In this document: one piece after another, positions 7,622 to 16,555 of the stretch
Layout: the number at the start of each line of letters is the position of its first letter
How positions within the stretch are numbered: the first letter of the stretch is position 1
Source of the DNA: Comamonadaceae bacterium
Lineage (GTDB): Bacteria > Pseudomonadota > Gammaproteobacteria > Burkholderiales > Burkholderiaceae_C
Length of the DNA: 64,000 nucleotides
Assembly (NCBI GenBank): GCA_947375135.1
Contig: CANCER010000007.1
Location: forward strand, 62,001 to 126,000
Direction of reading: 5' to 3'
The notes under the pieces: generated by a model
Database searches by the model: none
What the model was told of the DNA's origin: nothing
What the model saw: the letters and a program-made list of their open reading frames with translations, nothing else
Made by a program: the position numbers and the translations under genes

Positions 7622-9713
7622 CGTGCTGGCGACGCTTTTCGGCACCATGCCCCATGGTGTGGTCTATTTGGGCTTGGAAGGCGATGCAGCGGGCCAGAGT
7701 GACTTCCGTGTTCTGTACACCAACCCGGCTTTTCATCGGCTGACCGGCAAGCAACTGGCGGTGGGCAGCCTTTGGAGTGCGCAACCGGATGCGGATACGC
7801 CGCAGCAGCGCCATTTGCAGCATGTGCTGGCACGCGTGATGCGGGACAACAGCTCCAGCACGTCGGCGCATTTTCAACCTGGGCTGGAGAAGTGGCTTCA
7901 GCTGACCGCCTACTGCCCGAGTGCGGGGCATCTGATGCTGGTCTTTAGTGAGAACGCCGTCGCCCCTGCGGCAGACGCGATGCTGCAGCAAAGCACACAG
8001 CACCTGCGCAAGGCCCTGCTGGACAGCGAGGCCAAGCTGCAGGAAATGAACGAGACGCTGGAGTCGCGTGTGCAGGAGCGCACGCGGGAACTGGTGGTAG
8101 CGCTCAACAATGCCGAGTTGGCCAAACGCAGCCGCGGTCAGTTTTTGGCCAATATGAGCCACGAGATCCGCACGCCCATGAATTCGGTCATGGGTATGGT
8201 GTACCTGGCGCTCAAGACCGACCCCAGCCCGGTGTTGCGCGAGTTCCTGGAAAAGATCCAGAGCTCGGGCGCGCACCTGCTGGGCATCATCAACGACATC
8301 CTGGATTTTTCGAAGATCGACGCCGGCAAACTGCAACTCGAATCCGGCATCTTCGATCTGCAGCAGGTGATGCAACGCATCGTGCAGTTGGCCGATGGAC
8401 GGGCCACGGAGAAGGGCTTGAGTTTGCGCCTGGATATCGGGCCGGAGGTGCCCAAGCTGCTGTACGGTGATGCCTTGCGCCTGGGGCAGATACTGATCAA
8501 CTTCCTCAACAACGCAACCAAATTCACCGAGGAGGGCGGGGTGGTCATCCGGGTGCAGTTGCTTGCGGCCCCGTCCGATGCCCCGTCTGCAGACAGTTGC
8601 TTGCTCCGCTTTGAAGTGGAGGACAGCGGCATTGGCATCAGCGACAGCCAGCGTGTGCGTCTTTTTGAGTCCTTCGAACAGGGGGACCAGTCCACCACCC
8701 GCAATTTTGGCGGCACCGGTTTGGGCCTGGCCATCAGCCGGCAACTGGCGCTGCTGATGGGGGGCGAGGTCGGCTTGTCCAGCGAATGGGGGGTAGGCAG
8801 CACGTTCTGGTTTGTCGCGCGGTTTGAGCTGGCGCAGGATGCACGCCCACCGGTCTTGCCGTCGACCCACATGGACGATGCGGTTGCTGTCTTGCGCGGC
8901 AAACAGGTGCTGGTGGTGGATGACAACGAGTTCAACCTGGAGGTGGCCAGGGGCCTGCTGGAAGACCTGGGTGTGCTGGTTTCAACCGCCGAGAACGGCG
9001 CGCAGGCGCTTGCCGCAGTAAGTCGCACACGGTTTGATTGTGTGCTGATGGATATGCAGATGCCGGTGATGGATGGGGTGTCAGCCGCTCGCCTGATCCG
9101 CAGCCAGCCGGCAACCGCCGAGTTGGTGGTGATTGCCATGACAGCCAACGCCGGCGAGGACGATCAAAAGCTGTGCCTGCAGGCTGGCATGAATGAGGTG
9201 GTGACCAAGCCGATCGATCCGCAACACCTTTTTTTAACGCTGGCACGCTGGCTGCAGGGTCCGTACCAGCCCGGCATGGCGCTGCCCGATGCGGCTGCGC
9301 TGCCCCGGCCGGTGCAGCCCGATACCCTTGCGCCGGTCGCGTGGGATGACGCTGCCTTGTCCCGCATTGTGGGTGATAACCCTGCAGCGCATGTCCGGTT
9401 GCTGGACAAGTTTCTGTTGACGGCGCGCGAGGCGTTGGCTTCCATCCAGAGCCTTGCCGCAGGCGCTCAGTGGGCAGCGGTTGCGGACCAGGCGCACAAG
9501 CTGAAATCGTCGGCGCGCTCGGTTGGCGCCATGGAACTGGGCACCTTGTGCGAGGCACTGGAGCACGAGGGCCGTGGCAAAGAAGCTGCCGTGTGCGCGG
9601 CGCTGGTGCAGTCGGTGGTGCAGTCGTACGCGCAGGTGGACACGCACATCCGCGAGCGGCGCGCTGCCACGTTACATCAACCCGGACGGATCACAACGTT
9701 CGAGCAGGGGTAG
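7599..9713 (+). CDS. Hybrid sensor histidine kinase (PAS-like, HisKA, HATPase, REC, HPt)
   Basis: Start taken as ATG 7599, overlapping the EAL gene by 23 bases; GTG 7623 is an alternative. The 704-aa protein has an N-terminal PAS-like domain (about residues 9-120) and a coiled linker (130-175). It continues with a HisKA box with H188 ('[11 protein letters not shown]'), an HATPase with N box 'NNATKF' and G boxes 'DSGIGIS' and '[10 protein letters not shown]', a receiver with D485 and a C-terminal HPt with H633 ('[13 protein letters not shown]'). No membrane segment is visible, so it is cytoplasmic and senses an internal cue or a partner such as the nearby BLUF protein. It has all the steps of a His-Asp-His relay and could phosphorylate the receivers encoded just upstream. 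Confidence 0.9.
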   Translation: MRTHRAPDVLATLFGTMPHGVVYLGLEGDAAGQSDFRVLYTNPAFHRLTGKQLAVGSLWSAQPDADTPQQRHLQHVLARVMRDNSSSTSAHFQPGLEKWLQLTAYCPSAGHLMLVFSENAVAPAADAMLQQSTQHLRKALLDSEAKLQEMNETLESRVQERTRELVVALNNAELAKRSRGQFLANMSHEIRTPMNSVMGMVYLALKTDPSPVLREFLEKIQSSGAHLLGIINDILDFSKIDAGKLQLESGIFDLQQVMQRIVQLADGRATEKGLSLRLDIGPEVPKLLYGDALRLGQILINFLNNATKFTEEGGVVIRVQLLAAPSDAPSADSCLLRFEVEDSGIGISDSQRVRLFESFEQGDQSTTRNFGGTGLGLAISRQLALLMGGEVGLSSEWGVGSTFWFVARFELAQDARPPVLPSTHMDDAVAVLRGKQVLVVDDNEFNLEVARGLLEDLGVLVSTAENGAQALAAVSRTRFDCVLMDMQMPVMDGVSAARLIRSQPATAELVVIAMTANAGEDDQKLCLQAGMNEVVTKPIDPQHLFLTLARWLQGPYQPGMALPDAAALPRPVQPDTLAPVAWDDAALSRIVGDNPAAHVRLLDKFLLTAREALASIQSLAAGAQWAAVADQAHKLKSSARSVGAMELGTLCEALEHEGRGKEAAVCAALVQSVVQSYAQVDTHIRERRAATLHQPGRITTFEQG

Positions 9714-9970
9714 GCCACGCAGGGCAGGGCGTAGCCTTCGGTTTTTTCTTCCTCGCTCAGGCCCGGCCAATCCACCGCGTAGCGCACCTGGCCGCTCTCG
9801 AGCTTGCCCATGCAGGTGCGGCAGGTGCCATTGCGGCAGGAACTCGGCCAGTTGGCGCCACCCATCTCCAGCGACAGCAGCAGGGTCTGGTTGCTTTGGG
9901 TATCCACCTGGCGGCCATCGGATGCGTCGATGGCGGTGTACCAGGCTTCGGGAATGTCTTCGTGCGTCAG
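9677..9970 (-). CDS. Plant-type [2Fe-2S] ferredoxin
   Basis: The cluster ligands are visible as C-x4-C-x2-C ('SSCRNGTCRTC') with a fourth Cys in 'YALPCVAYP', so this is a small soluble electron carrier of the FdxN/2Fe-2S family. The first standard start codon is GTG 9907 (76 aa), but the frame stays open upstream and encodes family-typical residues (PEAWYTAIDASDGRQ). There is no ATG, GTG or TTG before the stop, so I extend to CTG 9970 (97 aa) as a possible rare start. The 3' end overlaps the convergent kinase gene by 37 bases. Its redox partner is unknown. Confidence 0.8.
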   Translation of the reverse strand: MTHEDIPEAWYTAIDASDGRQVDTQSNQTLLLSLEMGGANWPSSCRNGTCRTCMGKLESGQVRYAVDWPGLSEEEKTEGYALPCVAYPCSNVVIRPG

Positions 9971-9986
9971 AGCGGGCCTCGTTTCT

Positions 9987-10082
9987 TCAGGCCTGGCCCC
10001 GCATTTCCAGCGTGACCAGGGTAATACCTGATTCTGTCACGCGAAAGCGCTTACGGTCCTCCACCCGCGTGTGCTGGTTCAC
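9987..10082 (-). pseudogene. glgC: Possible 3' remnant of glgC (glucose-1-phosphate adenylyltransferase)
   Basis: Directly upstream of the ferredoxin a short reading frame ends with 'VEDRKRFRVTESGITLVTLEM' and a stop. This pattern (acidic pair, KRF/RRF, T/SE-x-GI, LVT-x-EM) is how GlgC enzymes end. The rest of the roughly 420-residue enzyme is absent; upstream codons in frame are low-complexity and lack the nucleotidyl-transferase and beta-helix repeats. I infer a deletion relic. The match is short, so chance resemblance is possible. Confidence 0.35.
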
Positions 10083-10197
10083 CGGCCCGCCAGAAGCACA
10101 GCCAAGGTGCTGCGGGCCAACGGGCTTTCCCTTTGTGACGGTGTTGCGGAAACGGAGGGACGCCGCCAGACGCGGCGTGGGCCTCCAAATCCAGGAC

Positions 10198-10527
10198 CTA
10201 CTCGTCGTGAAGGCGCGGTGTGGACAGGCCCTCGGCCGGCGCGCCGGTGTCGGGGTCTATCCAGTCGGCAATGCCGATCTCACCCTCGGCTTCTTCCAGC
10301 GATTCACCGGGTTCGGCCTCATCGTCTGCGTCGGCGTCAGCCGACTGCATGTCAGACAAGGCCTCCTCCATACTGACAAAGGGGCCGAACTCCTGTATGC
10401 CATCGGGTGCCTGCCAGTAGTAGCCATCGGGGCGGTACAGCACGGTCCCCATTTCGACTTCCGTGATGGCGTCGTCTTCTACCGCCTTCATCGCATCCTT
10501 GAAGGAAGGGACCTTGAGTGTGCTCAT
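10198..10527 (-). CDS. Acidic conserved hypothetical protein (109 aa)
   Basis: The protein starts MSTLKVPSFKDAMKAVEDDAITEVEMG and has a well-folded-looking first 65 residues with 'VLYRPDGYYWQAPDG'. A strongly acidic, Asp/Glu/Ala-rich stretch (about 66-95) and a short tail follow. No family or catalytic motif is recognised. It lies 27 bases downstream of hpf on the same strand and may be co-transcribed with it. Confidence 0.6.
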   Translation of the reverse strand: MSTLKVPSFKDAMKAVEDDAITEVEMGTVLYRPDGYYWQAPDGIQEFGPFVSMEEALSDMQSADADADDEAEPGESLEEAEGEIGIADWIDPDTGAPAEGLSTPRLHDE

Positions 10528-10554
10528 GCTATCAATCTTCCAATGTGAACAGCT

Positions 10555-10887
10555 TCAGACAATGGGAGCGCGTTTGGGCGCGTCCTTGGAATGGTCCTGC
10601 ATCTTTTCCTTGTGGCGCATGACCTGGCGCTCCAGCTTGGCAGCCATTTCGTCGATGGCGGCGTACAGATCTACATTGGACGACTCGGCAAATAGATCGG
10701 CACCCTTGATGTGCAGTGTGCACTCGGCCTGCTTGCCGTCTTTTTCCTTGTGCTTTTCAACCGACAGGGTGACCTTGGTGCCCACGACATCATCAAAGTG
10801 ACTGGTGATTTTGTCCAACTTGGCAGTGACGTAGGTCTTGAGTGCGTCGGTAACTTCGATGTGGTGTCCGCTGATGGTCAGTTTCAT
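10555..10887 (-). CDS. hpf: Ribosome hibernation promoting factor, short form
   Basis: ATG 10887 follows AGGAGAAAAAA. The 110-aa protein is one HPF/RaiA domain: it begins MKLTISGHHIEVTDALKTYV, carries the basic helix region 'DEMAAKLERQVMRHKEKM' and ends soon after, so it is the short form that works with RMF-like factors rather than the long dimerising form. It binds the 30S decoding site in stationary phase to silence ribosomes. The usual rpoN neighbour is not in this window. Confidence 0.93.
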   Translation of the reverse strand: MKLTISGHHIEVTDALKTYVTAKLDKITSHFDDVVGTKVTLSVEKHKEKDGKQAECTLHIKGADLFAESSNVDLYAAIDEMAAKLERQVMRHKEKMQDHSKDAPKRAPIV

Positions 10888-11031
10888 TTTTTTCTCCTAA
10901 AAAATCAATCAGGGCAGATGCCCGTAGGCCGCAGCGCAGGGCTCTTGGGAAAGCCTTTTGCCGATCCGTTGAAAGCAGCATAGCAGGTGCCTATAACGCC
11001 AAAGAACACAAGCGAAGAGAGTCGCCTGAAC

Positions 11032-11147
11032 TGTCACAAAAGATTGATCTTGAGCAAAAATGTATCACAGCGTGCGTGCGCCAAAGCCGAATGAAGAGGG
11101 TCGCTCAGTCTGGCATCAAACTTGCGCCGTTGCGTTCAGGTGTCACA
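11032..11147 (+). promoter_or_regulatory. Sigma-54 promoter with flanking TGTCACA heptamers
   Basis: TGGCAT-CAAAC-TTGC at 11111-11125 fits the sigma-54 -24/-12 consensus (TGGCAY-N5-TTGC) exactly, with GG and GC at the required 10-base spacing. The next gene starts at 11197. TGTCACA occurs at 11032-11038 (about 75 bases upstream, a normal enhancer position) and again at 11141-11147. The 309-base gap before the gene holds no other clear element. Confidence 0.75.
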
Positions 11148-11196
11148 CTGTGAGCACGCAAACTTCAAAAATAACGAGACGGAGATAGCCCCTGTG

Positions 11197-12381
11197 ATGC
11201 GAACCGGATTGAAACACTGGCTGCTGCTAGGCCTGGCCTGCACGCAGCAAATAGCCCTTGCCGCCAACTTGACCGTGGGCGTGCTGGGCGTGGAAGACGA
11301 TGCCCGCTACTGGCCCCGCCGGCTGGAGCAAAACTACCCCGGCCACCCTGGCGGCCGTCCCCTGGACGCGGCCACCCTGGCCGTGGATGAGACCGCGATG
11401 GAGATGGACGCCGCAGGCCACAAGCTCGTGGTGAAAAACTTCATGGCCGCCAGCAGCGCCGATTTGCCCAAGGCGTTGGCCCAACTCAAAGCGGCCCGCG
11501 TGCAATACGTGCTGCTGGACCTGCCCGATGCCGACCTCCAGACGGTGCTGGCCGGCGCAGCCACGGCGCTGGGGCCGGCGATTCTTTTCAATATCGGCTC
11601 CGGCGCCGATGTCTTGCGTGGCAGCGGCTGCGCAGCCAACCTGCTGCACACCTACCCCAGCGAGGCCATGCGCAGCGACGCGCTGGCGCAGTACCTGGCG
11701 GCCCGCAGCTGGAACCAGGCCCTGGTGCTGGCGGGTCCGCGGGCCCAGGACAAGCTGCAACTCGAGGCCTGGATGCGCGCAGCCAAGCGCTATGGCGTCA
11801 AGACCACGGCGTCCACCCCCTTCAAGCTATCCACCGACCCGCGTGAGCGCGAACTCAGCAATGTGCGGCTGCTGACCAAGGACAAGGGCCACGACGTCGT
11901 GGTGGTGGTGGACAGCGATGGCGAGTTTGCCCGCCGTGTTCCGTTCAATACCCAGTGGCCGCGCCCGGTGTTGGGCTCCAATGGCCTCACGGCCCTGGCC
12001 TGGCATCCGCAGTGGGATTTGAACGGCGGGCCCCAGTTGTCGCGCCGCTTTATGCGTGCAGCGCATCGGCCCATGACAGGGCAGGACTGGGCCACCTGGG
12101 CGGCGGTCAAGGCCATCGTGGCGGCACTCTCGGAGCGGCCCAAGGCCACGGTGGCAGAGCAACTGCAATTGCTGCGCAGCGGGCAGGTGGCGCTGGATGG
12201 CTTCAAGGGACCGCGCCTGACCTTTCGCGCATGGGATGGCCAGTTGCGCCAGCCCGTGTTTCTGGCCCACGGGGATGGGGTTGCTGCATTGGCGCCGTTT
12301 GACGGCGTGCTGCACCCCACGGAAGTACTGGACACGCTCGGTGTCGATGAAAAGGAGAGCGCATGTCGCCAACGCCCCTGA
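11197..12381 (+). CDS. PedA2-like ABC substrate-binding protein of the PQQ alcohol dehydrogenase system
   Basis: ATG 11197 is used (GACGGAG upstream; GTG 11194 is adjacent), giving 394 aa with a signal peptide ending near 'QQIALA'. The body begins 'ANLTVGVLGVEDDARYWPRR', typical of the periplasmic protein called the PQQ-dependent alcohol dehydrogenase system ABC substrate-binding protein, a Leu/Ile/Val-binding-like fold. In Pseudomonas putida the homologous PedA1A2BC transporter is needed for growth depending on rare-earth elements. It overlaps the permease gene by 19 bases and lies behind a sigma-54 promoter, so the two are one operon. The ATP-binding subunit is encoded 19 kb away at 30952. 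Confidence 0.85.
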   Translation: MRTGLKHWLLLGLACTQQIALAANLTVGVLGVEDDARYWPRRLEQNYPGHPGGRPLDAATLAVDETAMEMDAAGHKLVVKNFMAASSADLPKALAQLKAARVQYVLLDLPDADLQTVLAGAATALGPAILFNIGSGADVLRGSGCAANLLHTYPSEAMRSDALAQYLAARSWNQALVLAGPRAQDKLQLEAWMRAAKRYGVKTTASTPFKLSTDPRERELSNVRLLTKDKGHDVVVVVDSDGEFARRVPFNTQWPRPVLGSNGLTALAWHPQWDLNGGPQLSRRFMRAAHRPMTGQDWATWAAVKAIVAALSERPKATVAEQLQLLRSGQVALDGFKGPRLTFRAWDGQLRQPVFLAHGDGVAALAPFDGVLHPTEVLDTLGVDEKESACRQRP

Positions 12382-13175
12382 TGCTGCACCTGGCGCGCGC
12401 CCTGCGCGCCGTGGTCGGCCGTGAGATCCTGAAGTTCCTGCGCCAGCCCTCGCGCCTGGCCTCCTCCCTGGTGCGCCCGCTCCTGTGGTTCGTCGTTTTT
12501 TCGGCGGGTTTTCACAATGTGTTCGGCGTGGCCATCATCCCGCCCTATGAAACCTATGTGGAATACAAGGTCTACATGCTGCCCGGCCTGCTGGGCATGA
12601 TTGCCCTTTTCAACGGCATGCAAAGCTCGCTCTCCATGGTCTATGACCGCGAGATGGGGGTCATGCGCCTTTTGCTCACGGCGCCCCTGCCGCGCGGGTG
12701 GCTGTTGGCTTTCAAGCTGGTGGCATCCACCTCTTTGTCGCTGCTTCAGATGCTGGTGTTCCTGCTGATCGCCCTGGCCTTTGGCGTGGAGGCCGATCTG
12801 GCCCACTGGTTACTGGCGATTCCGGTGATGGCCCTGGGCGCGACCATGCTCGCGGCATTGGGCTTGATGCTGTCGGTCTATATCAAGCAGCTGGAAAACT
12901 TTGCCGGCACCATGAACTTTGTCATCTTCCCCATGTTCTTCATCAGCACGGCACTCTATCCGCTGTGGAAGGTGGAGGAGTCGGGCGCGCTGTGGCTGGT
13001 GCAGATTGCACAAGCCAACCCGTTTACCTATGTGGTGGAGCTGATCCGCTTTGCCCTGCAAGGCCAGTTCAATGCCCAAGCGCTGGCCGTGGTGCTGGTC
13101 GGCTGCATCGCCTTTTTCGGGCTGGCCTTGCGCGGCTACGACCCGCAGCGCGGCTGGATCAAACAGCGCGCTTAA
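12363..13175 (+). CDS. pedC: PedC-like ABC transporter permease (ABC-2 type)
   Basis: ATG 12363 has AAGGAG 8 bases upstream. The 270-aa protein is an ABC-2 type permease with six predicted spans, beginning with an amphipathic 'VVGREILKFLRQPSRLASSLVRPLLWFVVF' and containing 'VYDREMGVMRLLLTAPLPRGWLLAFK'. This matches the alcohol-dehydrogenase-associated PedC permease family. It should pair with the ATPase at 30952-31731. Fold type alone would suggest export, yet genetics in P. putida tie the system to lanthanide uptake. Confidence 0.85.
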   Translation: MSPTPLMLHLARALRAVVGREILKFLRQPSRLASSLVRPLLWFVVFSAGFHNVFGVAIIPPYETYVEYKVYMLPGLLGMIALFNGMQSSLSMVYDREMGVMRLLLTAPLPRGWLLAFKLVASTSLSLLQMLVFLLIALAFGVEADLAHWLLAIPVMALGATMLAALGLMLSVYIKQLENFAGTMNFVIFPMFFISTALYPLWKVEESGALWLVQIAQANPFTYVVELIRFALQGQFNAQALAVVLVGCIAFFGLALRGYDPQRGWIKQRA

Positions 13176-13186
13176 GGGGACGAGCC

Positions 13187-15301
13187 ATGTTGTGTGTGTT
13201 GCATCGTTTGCGTCTGTGCCTCCTGTGGCTAGCGCTGTTGTGCATGGCGCAGGTCCAGGCCGGCGTCATGACACGCGAAGCCATGGCCCAGGCCTTTCCC
13301 GCGCCGCTGGTGGTGGGGGAAAAAGACCGCGATGTGCCGGTGTGGCCCATCTTTGCCCAGGACCTCACCAGCACCGCCATCGTGGCCTATGCCTTCGAGT
13401 CAATTGACTTTGCCGCCATCCCCGGCTTTTCGGGCACGCCCTTCAATTTGCTGGTGGCGCTGGACAAGGATGGCAAGTTCATGGACGTCAAGGTGCTCAG
13501 CCACCACGAGCCGGTGTTTCTGGAAGGCCTGGGGCCACAGCCCTTGTTCAAGTTTGTCGAGCAATACCAGAATCTCTCGCTCAAACAAAGCATCAAGATC
13601 GGCCTCAACCATGCCGGTGACCAGAAGGCCAACAGTGCCAATGTGTACATCGATGGTGTGGCCAAGGCCACGGCGTCGGTGCGCATTCTGAACCAGAGCC
13701 TGCTGGCCGCCTCGCTCAAGGTGGCGCGCGCCAAGATGGGTTACAGCAATGGCGCCGACCCGGACCTGATCGCGCGCATACGCCCCGAGGTGTACCAGGC
13801 GCTGGACTGGCAGGGGCTGCTCAAGGCCGGGCTGGTAGGCAAGAAAATCTTCAAAAATTCCGAGGTGGACGAGGCTTTCAAGGGCACGGTGGGTGAGGGG
13901 CTGGATGACGAGGCGCGCCGTGCGCCGGATGCTCCTTTTGTCGAGCTGTACTTTGCCCACCTCAATGTGCCCAGCGCCGGGCGCAACCTGCTGCCGCCGC
14001 AGACCTGGGACTACATCCAGAAGCGTCTGGATCCGGGCGACCACGCGCTGCTGGTCATGGCCAAAGGCCGCTACGGCATCGTCAGTGACGACTTTCAGCG
14101 CGGTACCGTGCCGGACCGCCTGTCGCTCAAGCAGAACCAGTTGTCTCTGGAAATGCGTGATCTTGATCTGGACACCCGGCTCAATGTGCCGGACGATTTG
14201 CGCGACGCACAGTGGCGGGTGTTCCGCGTGATTGCGCCGGCCGCCCTGGACCCGTCGCTGCCGCTGGATTTCGAGCTGCTGGTGTCGCGCACCAAAGGCC
14301 AGTTCATGCCCGAGGTGGTGAACAAGAGCTTCGCCTTCCAGGCGCAGTTGCCCGACGACTATTTCCAGGCCGCCAGCTCGGACAGCAAGACCTGGGTGCT
14401 GAGCTGGACCTCGCGCTGGTGGGAGCTGGTGATTCTGGTGGCGGCGCTGGGGCTGCTTGCATGGGCCCTGGCCAAACCGCAGTGGCTCACGGCCAGCCCG
14501 CAGCGGCTCAACCGGTTTCGCACCGGCTACCTGCTGTTCACGCTGTTCTTTATCGGCTGGTATGCACAGGGACAGTTGTCGATTGTGAATCTGACGGCGG
14601 TCATTCAGGCGCTGGTCGCCAAACGCAGCCTGGCGTTTTTCATGTATGACCCGATGACGGTGCTGCTCTGGCTGTTTGTGGCCGTGACCTTCTTTGTCTG
14701 GGGTCGGGGTACCTTCTGCGGCTGGCTGTGCCCGTTCGGCGCCTTGCAGGAACTCATCAGCAAGGTCACACAGCGCCTGGGCCTCAAGGCCCTGCGTGTG
14801 TCCACCGCCCTGGACAAGCAGCTCAAGCGCGTGAAGTACGTCGTGCTGGCCGTGATTTTGATCTCCGCCCTCGTATCGGTCACCTGGACCGACCGCCTGG
14901 TGGAAGTGGAGCCCTTCAAGACCAGCATCACGCTGAACTTCGTGCGTGCCTGGCCCTTTGTGCTCTGGGCCGTAGCCACCGTGCTGCTGAGTTCCTTCTT
15001 CTACAAGGGCTATTGCCGCTACCTGTGTCCGCTGGGCGCGGGCATGGGCCTGCTGGGGCGCTTGCGCCGCTTTGACTGGATTGCACGCCGCAGCGAATGC
15101 GGCCAGCCCTGCCAGCGCTGCCGCAGCGACTGCGCGTACCAAGCCATTGAGAAGAGCGGCAAGATCGACTACGACGAATGCTTTCAGTGCATGGATTGCG
15201 TGGTCATTTACGAGAGCGAGACCTTGTGTGTGCCGCTCTACAACAACGCCCGCAAGACGGGTAGCGTGATCCCCATCGTCCCTGTGGGAGGTAAACCATG
15301 A
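13187..15301 (+). CDS. NosR/NirI-like membrane flavoprotein with polyferredoxin domain
   Basis: Start at ATG 13187 (AAGGGGACG upstream), 704 aa. After a signal segment comes a periplasmic FMN-binding domain (about residues 60-190) whose candidate flavin-attachment stretch reads 'DGVAKATAS', one residue off the usual D-x-x-[ST]-G-A-T pattern. A periplasmic middle region and about six membrane spans (from ~400) follow. Two Cys-rich cytoplasmic motifs of the NapH/NosR type ('FCGWLCPFGALQE', 'YCRYLCPLGAGMG') come next, then 'CGQPCQRCRSDC' and 'CFQCMDC' for Fe-S clusters. NosR passes electrons to nitrous oxide reductase, but no nosZ is near. Here it lies 11 bases behind pedC and overlaps an apbE gene by 4 bases, so it belongs to the PQQ/lanthanide operon; its electron partner is unknown. 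Confidence 0.8.
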   Translation: MLCVLHRLRLCLLWLALLCMAQVQAGVMTREAMAQAFPAPLVVGEKDRDVPVWPIFAQDLTSTAIVAYAFESIDFAAIPGFSGTPFNLLVALDKDGKFMDVKVLSHHEPVFLEGLGPQPLFKFVEQYQNLSLKQSIKIGLNHAGDQKANSANVYIDGVAKATASVRILNQSLLAASLKVARAKMGYSNGADPDLIARIRPEVYQALDWQGLLKAGLVGKKIFKNSEVDEAFKGTVGEGLDDEARRAPDAPFVELYFAHLNVPSAGRNLLPPQTWDYIQKRLDPGDHALLVMAKGRYGIVSDDFQRGTVPDRLSLKQNQLSLEMRDLDLDTRLNVPDDLRDAQWRVFRVIAPAALDPSLPLDFELLVSRTKGQFMPEVVNKSFAFQAQLPDDYFQAASSDSKTWVLSWTSRWWELVILVAALGLLAWALAKPQWLTASPQRLNRFRTGYLLFTLFFIGWYAQGQLSIVNLTAVIQALVAKRSLAFFMYDPMTVLLWLFVAVTFFVWGRGTFCGWLCPFGALQELISKVTQRLGLKALRVSTALDKQLKRVKYVVLAVILISALVSVTWTDRLVEVEPFKTSITLNFVRAWPFVLWAVATVLLSSFFYKGYCRYLCPLGAGMGLLGRLRRFDWIARRSECGQPCQRCRSDCAYQAIEKSGKIDYDECFQCMDCVVIYESETLCVPLYNNARKTGSVIPIVPVGGKP

Positions 15302-16302
15302 AACGCAGAACCTTGTTGCAACTTGGCCTGGGGCTGGGCGCCACTGCGGCGGCCGGCCTGGTGGCGTCCCGCACCCCGGGCAACGCGCCGCAGGACTTGC
15401 AGTGGGCCAGCCGCACCGTGACAGCCATGGGCACCGCCATGACGATGCAGGTAGCCCATGCGCAGACGGCGCAGGCGGTCAGCGCCCTGGATGCGGCCGT
15501 GGCCGAGATCCGCCACATGGAAGACCAGATGAGCCTGTTTCGCCCGGACAGCGCGATTTGCCAGCTCAACCGCACCGGCAGATTGGACAACCCCCACCCG
15601 GACATGCTCGCAATTTTGCGTGTGGCCCAGCAGGTGGCGCAGCGCAGCCGGGGCGCATTTGATGTCACGGTGCAGCCCCTGTGGCTGGCCTTTGAGAACG
15701 CCAAAAGCCTGGGGCGCTTGCCCACTGCACACGAGGTTCAGGCTGCACGCAGCCATGTGGGCTGGCGCGGCCTGCAGGTCGCGGACGATGTGGTGCGTCT
15801 GCAGCGTCCCGGTATGGGCATCACGCTCAACGGCATTGCCCAGGGCTATGCTGCCGACAAGGTCAAGGCGCGCCTGCAAAGCCTGGGCATTGAACACGCC
15901 CTCATCGACGCCGGCGAGTGGGCCGCCCTGGGCACACCGGCCCATGCCGGCGACTGGACTCTGGGTGTCGCCAATCCGCGTGATGCGCAGCAGCACGTGG
16001 CCGCCATTGCCCTGCAAGGGCGCTGCATGGCGACCTCGGCCGATGACCAGTGCATCTTCAGCCCCGACTTTGTCAACCACCATATCTTCGATCCGCGCAC
16101 CGGCTATTCGCCGCGTGACCTGTCCAGCGTAACGGTGATGGCCGGGGAGGCGGTGCTGGCGGATGCCATTACCAAGGTGTTCTTCATGGCCGGTTATGCG
16201 CAGGCGCTGCCGCTGGCCAAGGCCTGGGGGGTAGACGTCCTGGTGGTCGACAAACACGGGCGCTGGCAGGCCAGTGCCGGCGTGCCACTGCGCCAAGTCT
16301 GA
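15298..16302 (+). CDS. apbE: FAD:protein FMN transferase (ApbE family)
   Basis: The start ATG overlaps the stop of the NosR-like gene (ATGA), a sign of translational coupling. The 334-aa protein has a Tat/Sec-like N-terminus (MKRRTLLQLGLGLGATAAAG) and the ApbE core: 'MGTAMTMQV', 'LNGIAQGYAADKV', 'IDAGEW', 'ATSADD' and 'FDPRTGYSPRDLSSVTVM'. ApbE enzymes attach FMN to a Thr/Ser of FMN-binding domains in NosR, NqrB/C and RnfD/G. The obvious substrate is the NosR-like protein encoded immediately upstream. Confidence 0.9.
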   Translation: MKRRTLLQLGLGLGATAAAGLVASRTPGNAPQDLQWASRTVTAMGTAMTMQVAHAQTAQAVSALDAAVAEIRHMEDQMSLFRPDSAICQLNRTGRLDNPHPDMLAILRVAQQVAQRSRGAFDVTVQPLWLAFENAKSLGRLPTAHEVQAARSHVGWRGLQVADDVVRLQRPGMGITLNGIAQGYAADKVKARLQSLGIEHALIDAGEWAALGTPAHAGDWTLGVANPRDAQQHVAAIALQGRCMATSADDQCIFSPDFVNHHIFDPRTGYSPRDLSSVTVMAGEAVLADAITKVFFMAGYAQALPLAKAWGVDVLVVDKHGRWQASAGVPLRQV

Positions 16303-16336
16303 AGCGGCGCACTTCCGTTGTTTCAAAATGCAACAC

Positions 16337-16353
16337 TGTTACACGCTGTAACG
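16337..16353. promoter_or_regulatory. Dyad-symmetric candidate enhancer site
   Basis: GTTACA-CGC-TGTAAC (16338-16352) is a perfect 6-bp dyad containing TGTTACA, one form of the TGTNACA heptamer seen near the other sigma-54 promoters here. It lies about 90-100 bases upstream of the -24 element at 16441, the usual distance for an enhancer-binding protein. Confidence 0.5.
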
Positions 16354-16440
16354 GGTGCGGGCAGCCCGGACGGCAGGCTGTGTTCACGTTTACCCTGAAA
16401 ATATTTCCCGTTTGTCTTGAATAAAGGTGCCATTTGGAAT

Positions 16441-16455
16441 TGGCACAGTCCTTGC
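16441..16455 (+). promoter_or_regulatory. Sigma-54 promoter of the PQQ dehydrogenase gene
   Basis: TGGCAC-AGTCC-TTGC matches the sigma-54 consensus at every conserved base with exact spacing. The dehydrogenase start codon is about 100 bases downstream, leaving a long leader. A dyad-symmetric site lies about 100 bases upstream. Confidence 0.85.
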
Positions 16456-16555
16456 GAAAAGTGACCTACGGGCCCTTGCTTTGTATTTTGCGGAGCGGTC
16501 CGGAGTCACTTCCTCGGAAGTGGAAACAGCCAACAAATCGCCAGGAGACATACAC

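Noticed and set aside
13187-16302. Part of a nitrous oxide reductase (nos) cluster
   Set aside because: NosR-like and ApbE proteins are present, but nosZ, nosD, nosF, nosY and nosL are not, and context is PQQ/lanthanide.
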